NCBI GenBank assembly: GCA_016710015.1
Contig: JADJLR010000006.1
Coordinates: forward strand, 186,001-250,000
DNA: 64,000 nt
Direction of reading: 5' to 3'
DNA from: Flavobacteriales bacterium
GTDB lineage: Bacteria; Bacteroidota; Bacteroidia; Flavobacteriales_F; PHOS-HE28
Made by a program: the position numbers and the translations under genes. Each line of letters opens with the position of its first letter. The stretch's first letter is position 1. This document shows, piece after piece, positions 9,638-18,808 of this stretch. Under the pieces are notes generated by a model. It was not told the origin of the DNA. It ran no database searches and was given only the letters and a program-made list of their open reading frames with translations.

Positions 9638-11038
9638 CTATGCCGTGGCCAAACCCGCCACTTGCGCCAGCTCGCTCAGGATCCTGTGGGCCAATTGGTC
9701 CGCTTGGTCCATGGTCGGTGCTTCGGCATAGACCCGGATGATGGGTTCCGTATTGCTCTTGCGCAGGTGTACCCACGTATTGTCGAATTCGATGCGCAGA
9801 CCATCCACCGTGCTGTGCGGCTGGGCTTTGTACTTCCCCTGCATCTCGTCCACGATGGCTTGCACATCCATACCCGCCTTCAGTTCGATCTTGTTCTTGC
9901 TGATGAAGTAGTCCGGGTAGCTCTTGCGCAACTCCAAGCACGATTTGCCGCTCTTGGCGAGCAGGGTGAGGAAGATGGCGATGCCCACCAAGGCATCGCG
10001 GCCGTAGTGCAGTTCACTCAGGATCACACCGCCGTTGCCTTCGCCACCGATGGGGGCATTCACCTCCTTCATCAAATTTACCACGTTCACTTCGCCCACT
10101 GCACTGGCGTGGCGCTTGCGGCCATGGCGCTCGGCGATGTCGTTGAGGGCACGGGTGCTGCTCAAATTGCTCACCGTATCGCCCGGGCGGTGGGCAAGCA
10201 CGTGATCGGCACAGGCCACCAAGGTGTATTCTTCGCCGAAGAAAGTGCCGTCCTCGTTCACCAAGGCCAAGCGGTCCACATCGGGATCCACAGCAATGCC
10301 CACGTGTGCTTTGTGCCTGACCACGGCAGCGCTTAGATCGGCCAAGTGTTCAGGAAGCGGCTCCGGGTTGTGTGGGAATTCGCCGTTCGGGGTGCAATGG
10401 ATCTCCACCACTTCCCCGACGCCAAGTGCCGTGAGCAAGGCCGGAATCACCTTGCCACCAACCGAATTCACGGCATCGACCACCACGCGGAAGCGGGCAT
10501 TCTTGATCGCGACAGGATCGACTAGGTCCAAGGCCAAGATGGCATCGATGTGCTTCCGCGTCCAACCGCTCACCTCCTTTACACTTCTCAGGTCGTCCAC
10601 AAGAGCGAATTCGAAGCGATCAGCTTCTGCAGTGGCCAACACTTCTGCACCATCCTCGGCCGAAATGAACTCCCCGCTCTCGTTCAGCAATTTCAGGGCG
10701 TTCCATTGCTTGGGGTTGTGGCTCGCCGTGAGGATGATACCTCCATCGGCCCGTTCACCCGGAACCGCCAACTCCACTGTTGGCGTGGTCGCGAGCCCCA
10801 GATCGATCACTTCGAAGCCTGAACCGAGCAAAGTTCCCACCACTAGATCGCGCACCATGGGACCGCTGATCCGTGCATCGCGTCCCAACACCACTCGCGG
10901 AGCGCTCTTGCCTGACCTCTTTTTCAATAAGACACCGAAGGCGGCCACATAGCGGACGGTATCCAAGGGGGTGAGTCCTTCGCCGGGCACACCACCGATG
11001 GTGCCGCGGATGCCTGAGATGGAGCGGATCAGGGTCAT
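9638..11038 (-). CDS. glmM: Phosphoglucosamine mutase
   Basis: 466 residues, from the ATG opening MTLIRSISGIRGTIGG. Converts glucosamine-6-phosphate to glucosamine-1-phosphate for UDP-GlcNAc, and so for peptidoglycan and LPS. The phosphoserine is Ser106 in TASHNP, the metal loop is DPDVDR at 251-256, the sugar loop is GEGNGG, and the C-terminal phosphate site is in RKSNTEP. Related alpha-D-phosphohexomutases (phosphomannomutase) are possible, but GEGNGG and the SGIRGT start fit GlmM best. The exact -7 element TAGTTTTG lies 39 bases upstream. Confidence 0.92.
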   Translation of the reverse strand: MTLIRSISGIRGTIGGVPGEGLTPLDTVRYVAAFGVLLKKRSGKSAPRVVLGRDARISGPMVRDLVVGTLLGSGFEVIDLGLATTPTVELAVPGERADGGIILTASHNPKQWNALKLLNESGEFISAEDGAEVLATAEADRFEFALVDDLRSVKEVSGWTRKHIDAILALDLVDPVAIKNARFRVVVDAVNSVGGKVIPALLTALGVGEVVEIHCTPNGEFPHNPEPLPEHLADLSAAVVRHKAHVGIAVDPDVDRLALVNEDGTFFGEEYTLVACADHVLAHRPGDTVSNLSSTRALNDIAERHGRKRHASAVGEVNVVNLMKEVNAPIGGEGNGGVILSELHYGRDALVGIAIFLTLLAKSGKSCLELRKSYPDYFISKNKIELKAGMDVQAIVDEMQGKYKAQPHSTVDGLRIEFDNTWVHLRKSNTEPIIRVYAEAPTMDQADQLAHRILSELAQVAGLATA

Positions 11039-11077
11039 GGGGTTGAAGCATGCACAGGTTTCGTTCGCTGTGCCGGG

Positions 11078-11085
11078 CAAAACTA
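11078..11085 (-). promoter_or_regulatory. -7 element TAGTTTTG of glmM
   Basis: An exact TAnnTTTG match 39 bases upstream of the glmM start on its strand. The -33 part is not clear. Confidence 0.5.
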
Positions 11086-11184
11086 CCCCATGGGCGTAGG
11101 CGGATCGATCGCTTGGCGGATGCACGTTCACCTTGGCCTGTTCATAACGGAACTTGACCTGCCCCACGCCGGATCCCGGTTCCC

Positions 11185-11192
11185 TATTTTTG
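11185..11192 (+). promoter_or_regulatory. -7 element TATTTTTG of the TPR operon
   Basis: An exact TAnnTTTG match 47 bases before the chosen ATG of the TPR gene, divergent from the glmM promoter. It would place the transcript start near 11198, before the alternative ATG at 11207. Confidence 0.5.
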
Positions 11193-11239
11193 TGCGACTT
11201 CGGCGTATGTACCGCCCCCCGATCATCCGGGAAACCCCT

Positions 11240-12652
11240 ATGAACGAAGGACCACTCCCCCAACCCGAGCGCAACGAGTTCCACGACTGCGTGGGACGCT
11301 ACGAAGCGATGCGCGACCAGAATACCACGCTCTTCTTCGACGTGGAGGAATTCGAGATCATCATCGAACACTATCTGGAACAGAGCGATACCCGCGCTGC
11401 CCAGGAGGTGCTGGCCCATGCCCAGCAGCAGCATCCGGGTTCCATGGACCTGATGTTCTGCGAAGCCCATGTCCTGATGAACTTGGGCAAGTTGAACCGT
11501 GCGCTCGCCGTGCTGGATGCCATTGGTAAAGTGGAACCCTTCAATGAAGATGTCCAATTGCACAAGGCCAGCATCTATAGCCAGCTACGCAACTACCGCC
11601 GTGCCGTGGAACATTACAAGCGTGCGCTGGAACTGGCTGAGGAGGGCTTGGACGACATCCACCTGGATCTGGCCTTCGAATACGAGAACTTGGAGGCCTT
11701 CGATCTGGCCATCGACAGCTTGAAGCGGGCCTTGGAGATCAACCCGGAGAACGAGGCCGTGCTGTACGAATTGGCCTATTGCTTCGACCTGGCCGATGCG
11801 CATCAGGCGGCCATTTCCTACTTCCGCCAATTCACCAACGAACACCCGTATGCCTTCGTGGCGTGGTACAACTTGGGCAATGCATTGTCCCATATGGAGC
11901 GGTTGGATGACAGCATCGAAGCGCTGGACTATTGTTTGGCGATCGAAGAACGGTTCACTTCCGCCTACTTCAGCAAAGCGCGTAACCTCTTGGTGCAGGG
12001 CAAATTCCAAGAGGCCATCGATTGTTACCAAGAGACCATCGCTTTCGACGGTGCCCAAGCGATCACCTTCAGCTACGTGGGTGAGTGCTACGAGAAGATG
12101 GAGCGCTACGAACAAGCGTTGATCCATTATGACCAAGCCTTGGCGCTGGACCCCAACTGGGTGGATGCGTGGATCGGTCGTGGCGTGGTAAAGGATGTTC
12201 AAGGTCGATTACCGGAAGCCATCAAGGATCTGGAACAGGCTGTGAAGTTGAGTCCAGAGCATGGCGACGGTTGGTTCTACTTGGGGAATTCCTTGGCGCG
12301 CAACGGTCGGTACGAAGAGGCTTTCGGTGCCTATGCCAAGCTGAACGTGTTGGAACCCGAGAACATCGATGGCTGGTTGGATCATGCCGATCTGTTGCTA
12401 CAGATGAAAGGCCCGGATGCCGCTGCACGGAAGTTGCGCGAAGGCGACCAGGTACACCGTTTGACCAGTCGATACCGTTACCGCATGGTGAGCTACCTGC
12501 TACAGATGGGCGAACTGCAGCAAGCCCTGATCCAGTTGGAGGATGCCCTGATGGCCGACCACGCCGCGCACCCACAATTGCTTGAACATTACCCCGCAGC
12601 AGCGCAGTTGCCGCAAGTGGTCCACCTGTTGGAACTTTATCGCCGTTCATGA
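11240..12652 (+). CDS. TPR-repeat protein
   Basis: 470 residues. From about residue 80 the protein is a solenoid of some ten tetratricopeptide repeats, with regular helices such as AVEHYKRALELAEE, AIDSLKRALEINPEN and ALIHYDQALALDPNW. No signal peptide, so probably a cytoplasmic scaffold. The start is the ATG at MNEGPLPQPE; an in-frame ATG at 11207 (MYRPPI) is a less likely alternative. It is the first gene of a tight run: its TGA overlaps the ATG of the next gene (ATGA), implying coupled translation. The partner is unknown. Confidence 0.85.
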   Translation: MNEGPLPQPERNEFHDCVGRYEAMRDQNTTLFFDVEEFEIIIEHYLEQSDTRAAQEVLAHAQQQHPGSMDLMFCEAHVLMNLGKLNRALAVLDAIGKVEPFNEDVQLHKASIYSQLRNYRRAVEHYKRALELAEEGLDDIHLDLAFEYENLEAFDLAIDSLKRALEINPENEAVLYELAYCFDLADAHQAAISYFRQFTNEHPYAFVAWYNLGNALSHMERLDDSIEALDYCLAIEERFTSAYFSKARNLLVQGKFQEAIDCYQETIAFDGAQAITFSYVGECYEKMERYEQALIHYDQALALDPNWVDAWIGRGVVKDVQGRLPEAIKDLEQAVKLSPEHGDGWFYLGNSLARNGRYEEAFGAYAKLNVLEPENIDGWLDHADLLLQMKGPDAAARKLREGDQVHRLTSRYRYRMVSYLLQMGELQQALIQLEDALMADHAAHPQLLEHYPAAAQLPQVVHLLELYRRS

Positions 12653-13446
12653 ACTATTCGTTGTCCCACATTCCTTCACGCACCACCAAGCCGCGTGAGG
12701 ACGGAGTCACCATGGTCATGGACAAAGGTCTGTCCATACGGCAGGCCGAAGACCTGATCGGTTCCGCCGGTCAATTGATCGATATCCTGAAGCTCGGTTT
12801 CGGAACTTCCTTCCTTACACCCAACCTGAAGGAGAAAATAGCACTGTACCAAAAGGCAGGCATGAAAGTCTACCTCGGTGGTACGCTCTTCGAAGCTTTC
12901 GTGGCGCGAGGGAAGTTCAAGGACTACCGCAAATTGGTGGATTCGCTCGGGTTGGATACCGTGGAGGTGAGCGATGGTTCCATCAACATTCCGACGAAGG
13001 AGAAGTGCAAGTACATTTCTGATCTGGCCAAGCATTTTACCGTGATGAGTGAAGTGGGATCCAAGGAATCGGGGATCCTGATCAGTCCGGCCAAATGGGT
13101 AAGCATGATGCGCACCGAACTGGACGCGGGAAGTTGGAAGGTGATCGCCGAAGCCCGTGAAAGTGGCACCGTTGGCATTTACCGACCCAGTGGGCATGCC
13201 CATACCGCCTTGGTGAACAAGATCCTCGCGAAGATCCCGGCAGAGCAGATCCTGTGGGAGGCCCCGCAGAAATCACAACAGGTCTGGTTCATCAAACAAG
13301 TCGGTGCCAATGTGAATTTGGGGAACATCGCACCCGATGAAGTGATCCCTTTGGAGACCCTCCGACTTGGACTTCGTGGGGATACCTTCTTCCAATACCT
13401 TCCCGACGCACTAGCCGAGAAACTTCGGCAAGTGAAGGCCGAGTGA
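12649..13446 (+). CDS. Phosphosulfolactate synthase (ComA family)
   Basis: 265 residues. ComA adds sulfite to phosphoenolpyruvate to make (2R)-phospho-3-sulfolactate. Family marks include TMVMDKGLS near the N-terminus, LIDILKLGFGTS, KVYLGGTLFEAF, VEVSDGSINI and a C-terminal LGLRGDTF, and the length equals that of the archaeal and bacterial homologues. In archaea and some bacteria this opens coenzyme M or sulfolactate synthesis. In Bacteroidota the role is less certain; a link to sulfonolipids or another sulfonate is my inference. The start overlaps the TPR gene stop by four bases. Confidence 0.88.
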   Translation: MNYSLSHIPSRTTKPREDGVTMVMDKGLSIRQAEDLIGSAGQLIDILKLGFGTSFLTPNLKEKIALYQKAGMKVYLGGTLFEAFVARGKFKDYRKLVDSLGLDTVEVSDGSINIPTKEKCKYISDLAKHFTVMSEVGSKESGILISPAKWVSMMRTELDAGSWKVIAEARESGTVGIYRPSGHAHTALVNKILAKIPAEQILWEAPQKSQQVWFIKQVGANVNLGNIAPDEVIPLETLRLGLRGDTFFQYLPDALAEKLRQVKAE

Positions 13447-13498
13447 GTTCGTTCCAGACCTTCGCCTTCCTACTGCATTCCCGACCTTCGCCGACCCG

Positions 13499-13816
13499 AT
13501 GAACGAGATCACGCCTAAAGAACTGGACCAGTGGAAGCGGTCCGGCAAGGAATTCCAATTGATCGACGTACGTGAGCCGTACGAAGCCGAAGCCTGCAAC
13601 CTTGGAGGCCTCTTGATCCCCATGGGCGAGATCCTGGAGCGGCTGGCGGAGATCCGAAAGGACGTTACCGTAGTGATCCATTGCCGGAGTGGCGGGCGCT
13701 CCGGAGCGGTGATCAACGCACTCTCCAGACGGTATGGTTACGAGAACCTGGTGAATCTCAGTGGCGGCATACTCGCGTACGGACGCGACGTGGATCCTAC
13801 AATTGTCTGCGAATGA
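13499..13816 (+). CDS. Single-domain rhodanese-like protein
   Basis: 105 residues, cytoplasmic. A complete rhodanese fold: LIDVREPYEAE near residue 21, and the active-site loop HCRSGGRSG with Cys62, which would carry a persulfide. The loop CRSGGR is the usual sulfurtransferase type. It follows phosphosulfolactate synthase by 52 bases, and its stop overlaps the ATGATG start of the DUF368 gene. Sulfur transfer or sulfite supply for the neighbouring synthase is conceivable but unproven. Confidence 0.87.
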   Translation: MNEITPKELDQWKRSGKEFQLIDVREPYEAEACNLGGLLIPMGEILERLAEIRKDVTVVIHCRSGGRSGAVINALSRRYGYENLVNLSGGILAYGRDVDPTIVCE

Positions 13817-14781
13817 TGGACGTGCGGAAGCGTACTGTGCTCTTCCTGAAGGGCATGGCCATGGGCGCTGCGGATGTGGTGCCGGGTGTATCGGGAGGTA
13901 CCATCGCGTTCATCACGGGGATCTATGAAGAGCTGCTCCGCTCCATCAAGTCCGTGGGTCCACAAACGTTGGTGACCCTGAGGAAAGAAGGTCTGGCAGC
14001 AACGTGGAAGCAGGTGAACGGAGATTTCCTCGCCACCTTGCTGGCCGGGATCGTTACAAGTGTGCTGCTCCTTGTACGCCCCATCACGTGGGCCTTGGAT
14101 CACCATCCGATCCTGATCTGGAGCTTCTTCTTCGGCTTGGTGGCCGCTAGTGTATGGCTTTGTGGGAAGTTGGTGAAGCGTTGGGGAATAGGTCCGCTGA
14201 TCGGTCTGCTGGCTGGTACGGCCATCGCCGTGGCCATCGGGATGATGAATGCCGGGTCGGGTTCCACCAGTTTGATCTTCTTCTTCTTCGCCGGTGCCTT
14301 GGCGATCTGCGCCATGATCCTGCCCGGCATCAGCGGTTCGTTCATCCTGCTGCTGCTTGGTGCCTATCTGCCTGTGGTGACCGCATTGAAGACCCTGGAC
14401 CTGCCGATCATCGCGGTGTTCGCTGTGGGCTGTGTCTTCGGACTGATGGCCTTTTCGCGTTTGCTCAATTGGATGTTCACCCGGCACCATGATCTTACCG
14501 TGGCCAGTTTGACCGGGTTCCTGCTGGGTTCGCTTACCATCCTGTGGCCGTGGAAAGAGGTCTTGAGCGTACGTACCGTGCATGCGGGAAAGCCCGATGA
14601 GCACCTGGAAGCTTTTCTGCAACGCAATATCCTACCCTTCGATCACGCTACCATCACCGAAATGGATCGCCTGTTGGGCATCACCACCAAAGACCCGCAA
14701 ATGATCGGGGCGGTGGTCTGTGCCCTCATCGGAGCAGCCTTGTTGCTTCTCTTGGAGCGATACGCACCAGAACGGGAATGA
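13813..14781 (+). CDS. DUF368 (PopT-type) polyprenyl-phosphate transporter family membrane protein
   Basis: 322 residues with eight or more hydrophobic helices. The conserved first motif is GMAMGAADVVPGVSGGTIAF, and a second copy of the same idea is AMILPGISGSFILLLLG, the two re-entrant signatures of DUF368. Members of this family were recently shown to return undecaprenyl phosphate across the inner membrane in other bacteria; assignment here is by family. The start codon region is ATGATGG, overlapping the rhodanese stop. Its own stop overlaps aroE by four bases. Acting with glmM nearby, it fits cell-envelope precursor recycling. Confidence 0.88.
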   Translation: MMDVRKRTVLFLKGMAMGAADVVPGVSGGTIAFITGIYEELLRSIKSVGPQTLVTLRKEGLAATWKQVNGDFLATLLAGIVTSVLLLVRPITWALDHHPILIWSFFFGLVAASVWLCGKLVKRWGIGPLIGLLAGTAIAVAIGMMNAGSGSTSLIFFFFAGALAICAMILPGISGSFILLLLGAYLPVVTALKTLDLPIIAVFAVGCVFGLMAFSRLLNWMFTRHHDLTVASLTGFLLGSLTILWPWKEVLSVRTVHAGKPDEHLEAFLQRNILPFDHATITEMDRLLGITTKDPQMIGAVVCALIGAALLLLLERYAPERE

Positions 14782-15527
14782 AGCGCTTCGGACTGATCGG
14801 CACTTCCCTCTCCCATTCCTTCAGCCAACGCTGGTTCGCCGAGAAGTTCGCACGAGAAGGCCTCGCCGATCACCGGTACGATCTGTTCGAACTCCCTACG
14901 CTGGATGCCTTTCCCGCCTTGGTCAAGGAAACGCCGGGACTTTGTGGATTGAATGTGACCATCCCGTTCAAACGATCCGTGATGCCGCTGCTGCACCTGT
15001 TGGCCCCCGATGCGGCCGCTGTGGGTGCGGTCAATACCGTCTCCTTCTCCAACGGACGCAGCACCGGGCACAATACCGACGTGATCGGCTTCCGAACGAT
15101 GCTGTTGCCCCTGTTGAATGGTACGCGACCCCGTGCCCTCGTGCTGGGCTCTGGAGGTGCCAGCTTGGCCGTTGCATTCGTACTTCGGGAACTGGGTATC
15201 AAATTTCGCGTCGTAAGTCGAAGTCGGGAGCGTGGAGACCTCACGTGGGACCTGTTGGATCCGGCCATCGTCGGGGTCTGCACCTTGATCGTGAATACCA
15301 CACCGGTGGGCATGTTCCCGGATGTTGAGGCGGCACCGCCATTACCCTTTGAAGCCATCGGACCACGTCATGTGGTGATCGACCTGATCTACAATCCGGA
15401 GCACACGCTTCTGCTTCAAAAGGCGAAGGAGCGCGGTGCACAGGTGGCCAACGGCATCGCCATGCTGGAGGCCCAAGCCGAAGCGAGTTGGGCGATCTGG
15501 AATGGCCAGTTGGATCAAGGGACGTAG
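14778..15527 (+). CDS. aroE: Shikimate dehydrogenase (NADP+)
   Basis: 249 residues. Reduces 3-dehydroshikimate to shikimate in aromatic amino acid synthesis. It begins FGLIGTSLSHSFS, the substrate site. Catalytic Lys65 is in NVTIPFKR and Asp101 in GHNTDVIGF. The nucleotide loop is VLGSGGAS, and the closing segment GIAMLEAQAEASW is typical. It is slightly short, as in many Bacteroidota AroE proteins. Last gene of the coupled run, starting inside the DUF368 stop (ATGA). Confidence 0.93.
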   Translation: MKRFGLIGTSLSHSFSQRWFAEKFAREGLADHRYDLFELPTLDAFPALVKETPGLCGLNVTIPFKRSVMPLLHLLAPDAAAVGAVNTVSFSNGRSTGHNTDVIGFRTMLLPLLNGTRPRALVLGSGGASLAVAFVLRELGIKFRVVSRSRERGDLTWDLLDPAIVGVCTLIVNTTPVGMFPDVEAAPPLPFEAIGPRHVVIDLIYNPEHTLLLQKAKERGAQVANGIAMLEAQAEASWAIWNGQLDQGT

Positions 15528-15542
15528 AGCCCGATCCGTTGT

Positions 15543-15704
15543 TCACCGATTGCAGGCGCGCACCACCATCACGACCAAGCAGAAGAGGAACACGAAGACG
15601 GTGATCCGATTGATGCCGTGCATGAAGCGCAGGTTCAAGTTCGGGTCCGATTTCCGGAACAAGGTCCGGGGATCCAGGTAATAGAGCAACCGCTGCAGGA
15701 ACAT
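15543..15704 (-). CDS. Small single-pass membrane protein (DUF6728-like)
   Basis: A 53-residue gene. It begins MFLQRLLYYLDPRTLF, continues with KSDPNLNLRFMHGINRIT, then a hydrophobic helix VFVFLFCLVVMVVRA, and ends CNR. The order basic segment - DPN - MHGIN - helix matches a short Bacteroidota family that I recall as DUF6728; the family name is from memory. It lies convergent to aroE and 45 bases downstream of the lipoprotein gene on the same strand. Function unknown. Confidence 0.65.
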   Translation of the reverse strand: MFLQRLLYYLDPRTLFRKSDPNLNLRFMHGINRITVFVFLFCLVVMVVRACNR

Positions 15705-15749
15705 GACCGCCAAGTTAGCTCACGCTCCCGATGCGTTCGTTGGTCCCTA

Positions 15750-16292
15750 CTATTCCGCTGCGGGTTCGATCTTTTCGATCCGGAAGAGTTCCCATTCCTC
15801 AGGTTTCACGCGATCGCCGACCAGTATACCCTTCTGCGCACCTTCTTTACTGAGGTCCGCCGAGACATAGTAGCCATCCCATGCTTTGATGGCGACATGG
15901 TCGCTACCCTGATCCTCCAGGGTGAATAGCTCCCATTCTCCGACCTCGCCCCTGTTGGCCACCAGGACCTTGCCATTCTCGAAGTCGCTGCTAACGAACA
16001 AGCCGTTCGCTGCTTTCAGCGCCACCTTTCCGCCTTTCATGTGGTAGAGTTGAAAGCGTTCCCACTCGCCCGCATCCGGACGGTTACAAAAGAGCGACGC
16101 ATGATCCTTCCCTTCTCGCCCCAATTCGCAAGAGACCAAGTTCCCGCCAACTCCGCGCAACAGCACCAATTCGGGATCTCCGACCATGTCATTTGAAGTG
16201 TCTGGTTCTGCGGACCCTGTCTCCATGTTCGGTGTTGCACAACCGATCCATAGACAGGTGAAGGCGATCGTTGAAAGGGATACTAGGCGCAT
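15750..16292 (-). CDS. Lipoprotein with fascin-like beta-trefoil repeats
   Basis: 180 residues. The N-terminus has a signal peptide and a lipobox ending LWIGCATPN, so Cys18 would be acylated. The mature part has two or three similar repeats: KVALKAANGLFVSSDFENGK, followed by HVAIKAWDGYYVSADLS, each ending EWELF. This spacing is that of fascin or actin-crosslinking-like beta-trefoils, usually carbohydrate- or protein-binding. The probable location is the periplasm-facing or outer membrane. No enzymatic motif is visible. It is oppositely oriented to uvrB, with a MITE-like element between. Confidence 0.7.
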   Translation of the reverse strand: MRLVSLSTIAFTCLWIGCATPNMETGSAEPDTSNDMVGDPELVLLRGVGGNLVSCELGREGKDHASLFCNRPDAGEWERFQLYHMKGGKVALKAANGLFVSSDFENGKVLVANRGEVGEWELFTLEDQGSDHVAIKAWDGYYVSADLSKEGAQKGILVGDRVKPEEWELFRIEKIEPAAE

Positions 16293-16354
16293 GTGTTCGG
16301 TTATTATGGCGCGAAGGTGCGAAACAAGTCGCGATCAGAACCGGTAAATTCCAA

Positions 16355-16584
16355 GGCTACGCCTCTTGTTTCTGCGACCCCGCTGGGGTCGTTCTCCCAT
16401 CGGGGGGCATTTTCTAATTTCTGTGACCCATGTGGGGTCAGAACGCAGCACTTGGTCATTCTCCTTGTGGGTTGACCCCGGAGGGGTCACAGAAATTCGA
16501 ATTTGAGTCGGACGAACGTGTTCGACCCCAGCGGGGTCGCAGAAACAACAGACCTGGTGTGGAATGTAATTAGAGGCGATAGCC
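16355..16584. mobile_element. MITE-like element, copy 1
   Basis: A 230-base element bounded by inverted ends GGCTACGCCTCT and AGAGGCGATAGCC. Inside are nested inverted repeats: GACCCCGCTGGGGTC near the left end pairs with GACCCCAGCGGGGTC near the right, and TTTCTGTGACCC pairs with its complement inward. Each small GACCCC...GGGGTC block is also a hairpin by itself. A second copy of 231 bases lies at 30387-30617. No protein is encoded. Confidence 0.75.
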
Positions 16585-16590
16585 CTGCCG

Positions 16591-16598
16591 TAAATTCG
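16591..16598 (+). promoter_or_regulatory. -7-like element TAAATTCG of uvrB
   Basis: Lies 22 bases before the uvrB GTG start and just outside the MITE-like element. The same word precedes the endopeptidase at 18809. Confidence 0.4.
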
Positions 16599-16620
16599 TG
16601 CCGTACACAGACCAAAGCCG

Positions 16621-18666
16621 GTGCCATTCCAACTCATTTCCGAATTTACGCCAACGGGTGATCAGCCCGAGGCGATCCACCAGTTGGTAGAAGGACTGAA
16701 CGAGGGGGTACCTGCCCAGACCTTGCTCGGTGTCACCGGATCCGGGAAGACCTTCACCGTAGCGAATGTGATCGCTCAAGTGGACCGGCCCACGTTGATC
16801 CTGAGCCACAACAAGACCTTGGCCGCCCAGTTGTACGGCGAATTCAAGCACTTCTTCCCGAACGACAAGGTGGAGTACTTCGTGAGCTACTACGATTACT
16901 ACCAGCCCGAAGCATACCTACCTACGTCGAACACCTACATCGAGAAGGATCTTTCCGTGAACGAGGAGATCGAGAAATTGCGGTTGAGTACCACCGGTGC
17001 TTTGTTGAGCGGCCGGCGGAATGTGATCGTGGTGGCCAGTGTAAGCTGCATATACGGCATCGGCAATCCGGCCGAATTCCATAAGACCATCGTCCACTTG
17101 GACAAAGGCCAGAAAGTGAGCCGCAACAAGCTGCTCCTGCTCTTGGTGGAAGCGCTGTACAGCAGGAAGGACGGGGAACCCGGCCACGGCAACTTTCGGG
17201 TCCGTGGGGACGTGGTGGAGGTGTACCTGGCGAATGCGGACGAAGGGGTGCGCATCCATTTCTGGGGCGATGTGATCGAACGGTTGGAACGGTTCGATGC
17301 CCTGAACGGACGAACCGTTGAAACCCCGGATCGATTGACGATCTACCCCGCGAACATCTTCGTGACGAGTCGGGATACCATGAATGCGGCCATCCTGTCC
17401 ATCCAAACGGACATGGTGAAACAAGTCGACTTCTTCAAGGAGATCGGCAAACACCTTGAAGCCAAACGCCTGGAGGAACGGGTGCTGTATGATCTGGAAA
17501 TGATGCGTGAATTGGGCTATTGCTCCGGCATCGAGAACTACAGCCGTTACTTCGATCAACGGCAAACGGGACAGCGCCCCTTCTGTCTGCTGGATTACTT
17601 CCCGGAGGATTTCCTGATGGTGATCGATGAGAGCCACGTGACGGTGAGCCAAGTGCGGGCCATGTATGGTGGCGATCGAAGCCGAAAGAAGAACTTGGTG
17701 GAATACGGTTTCCGGTTGCCCAGCGCGATGGACAATCGTCCGCTCAAATTCGAGGAGTTCGAGGGCCTTATGGGCCAGACCCTATTCGTGAGTGCCACCC
17801 CTGCGGATTATGAATTGCAGCGAAGCGAAGGGGTGATCGTGGAACAGGTGGTACGGCCCACCGGATTGTTGGATCCGCCGATCCATGTGCGCTCTAGCAA
17901 GGATCAGATAGACGATCTGCTGTACGAGATCCGCGAGCGAGCGGCCAAGGAGGAACGCGTTCTGGTGACCACCCTTACCAAACGCATGGCCGAGGAGTTG
18001 AACGAATTCCTAGGTCGTAACGGCGTGCGCTGCAAATACATCCACAGCGATGTGGAGACACTGGAACGGATCGAGATCCTGCGCCAATTGCGACTGGGCA
18101 TGTTCGATGTGTTGGTGGGTGTGAACCTGCTGCGCGAAGGATTGGACCTTCCCGAAGTAAGCTTGGTGGCCGTGCTGGATGCGGACAAGGAAGGTTTCCT
18201 GCGGAGCAATCGGTCGTTGACGCAAACGGCCGGACGAGCGGCAAGGAACATCAACGGCATGGTGATCTTCTATGCCGATAAGATCACCGACAGCATGCAA
18301 CGTACCATCGATGAAACGGACCGGCGGCGTGCCAAACAGGAAGCCTACAACACGGCGAACAACATCACACCGACCCAGATCAAGCGGGATCGCAGCGACG
18401 TGTTGCGCCAAACCGCAGTGATCGACCTGCACGGAAATGAGCGAGGCAAGGCGTACGTGGAACCTGAAACGCTGAGTATCGCTGCGGATCCGGTGATGCA
18501 GTACATGACCGTGGACCAACTCGAGCGGAACGCCGATACGCTGGAGACCCAAATGCGCAGATCAGCCAAGGAATTGGATTTCATCGCGGCGGCCCAGCTC
18601 CGTGACGAGCTCTTCGCCATGCGGAAGTTGATCGAGGAGCGCGAAAAGGCTTCCAAGGAAGTGTAA
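16621..18666 (+). CDS. uvrB: Excinuclease ABC subunit B
   Basis: 681 residues from a GTG start; MPFQLISEFTPTGDQPEAI is the conserved UvrB N-terminus. The damage-verifying helicase-like subunit of nucleotide excision repair. Walker A is GVTGSGKT at 37-44. The beta-hairpin region YYDYYQPEAY follows, then DESH, SATPADYE, and the C-terminal helicase block with GLDLPEVSLVAVLDADKEGF. A UVR domain at the C-terminus (LETQMRRSAKELDFIAAAQL) contacts UvrC. Full family length and intact. No other uvr gene is adjacent, as is usual. A MITE-like element sits immediately upstream. Confidence 0.97.
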   Translation: MPFQLISEFTPTGDQPEAIHQLVEGLNEGVPAQTLLGVTGSGKTFTVANVIAQVDRPTLILSHNKTLAAQLYGEFKHFFPNDKVEYFVSYYDYYQPEAYLPTSNTYIEKDLSVNEEIEKLRLSTTGALLSGRRNVIVVASVSCIYGIGNPAEFHKTIVHLDKGQKVSRNKLLLLLVEALYSRKDGEPGHGNFRVRGDVVEVYLANADEGVRIHFWGDVIERLERFDALNGRTVETPDRLTIYPANIFVTSRDTMNAAILSIQTDMVKQVDFFKEIGKHLEAKRLEERVLYDLEMMRELGYCSGIENYSRYFDQRQTGQRPFCLLDYFPEDFLMVIDESHVTVSQVRAMYGGDRSRKKNLVEYGFRLPSAMDNRPLKFEEFEGLMGQTLFVSATPADYELQRSEGVIVEQVVRPTGLLDPPIHVRSSKDQIDDLLYEIRERAAKEERVLVTTLTKRMAEELNEFLGRNGVRCKYIHSDVETLERIEILRQLRLGMFDVLVGVNLLREGLDLPEVSLVAVLDADKEGFLRSNRSLTQTAGRAARNINGMVIFYADKITDSMQRTIDETDRRRAKQEAYNTANNITPTQIKRDRSDVLRQTAVIDLHGNERGKAYVEPETLSIAADPVMQYMTVDQLERNADTLETQMRRSAKELDFIAAAQLRDELFAMRKLIEEREKASKEV

Positions 18667-18772
18667 GCATCGGTCGAACGCTTGCTCGGTGTTGTCCGGT
18701 ACCTTCGACGTTCACGAGCGGTTATCGGTCGATCCTGCAGGTTCTATGGACTTCACCTCCGACGGTGGCCCG

Positions 18773-18780
18773 TAAATTCG
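18773..18780 (+). promoter_or_regulatory. -7-like element TAAATTCG
   Basis: Lies 28 bases before the ATG of the T9SS endopeptidase at 18809 and is identical to the element before uvrB. Confidence 0.4.
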
Positions 18781-18808
18781 CTCTCGGAAATACTTAGGTC
18801 AAGCATTG

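Noticed and set aside
9662..10952. Long plus-strand frames opposite glmM
   Set aside because: Shadows of the glmM codon pattern; glmM has all active-site motifs.
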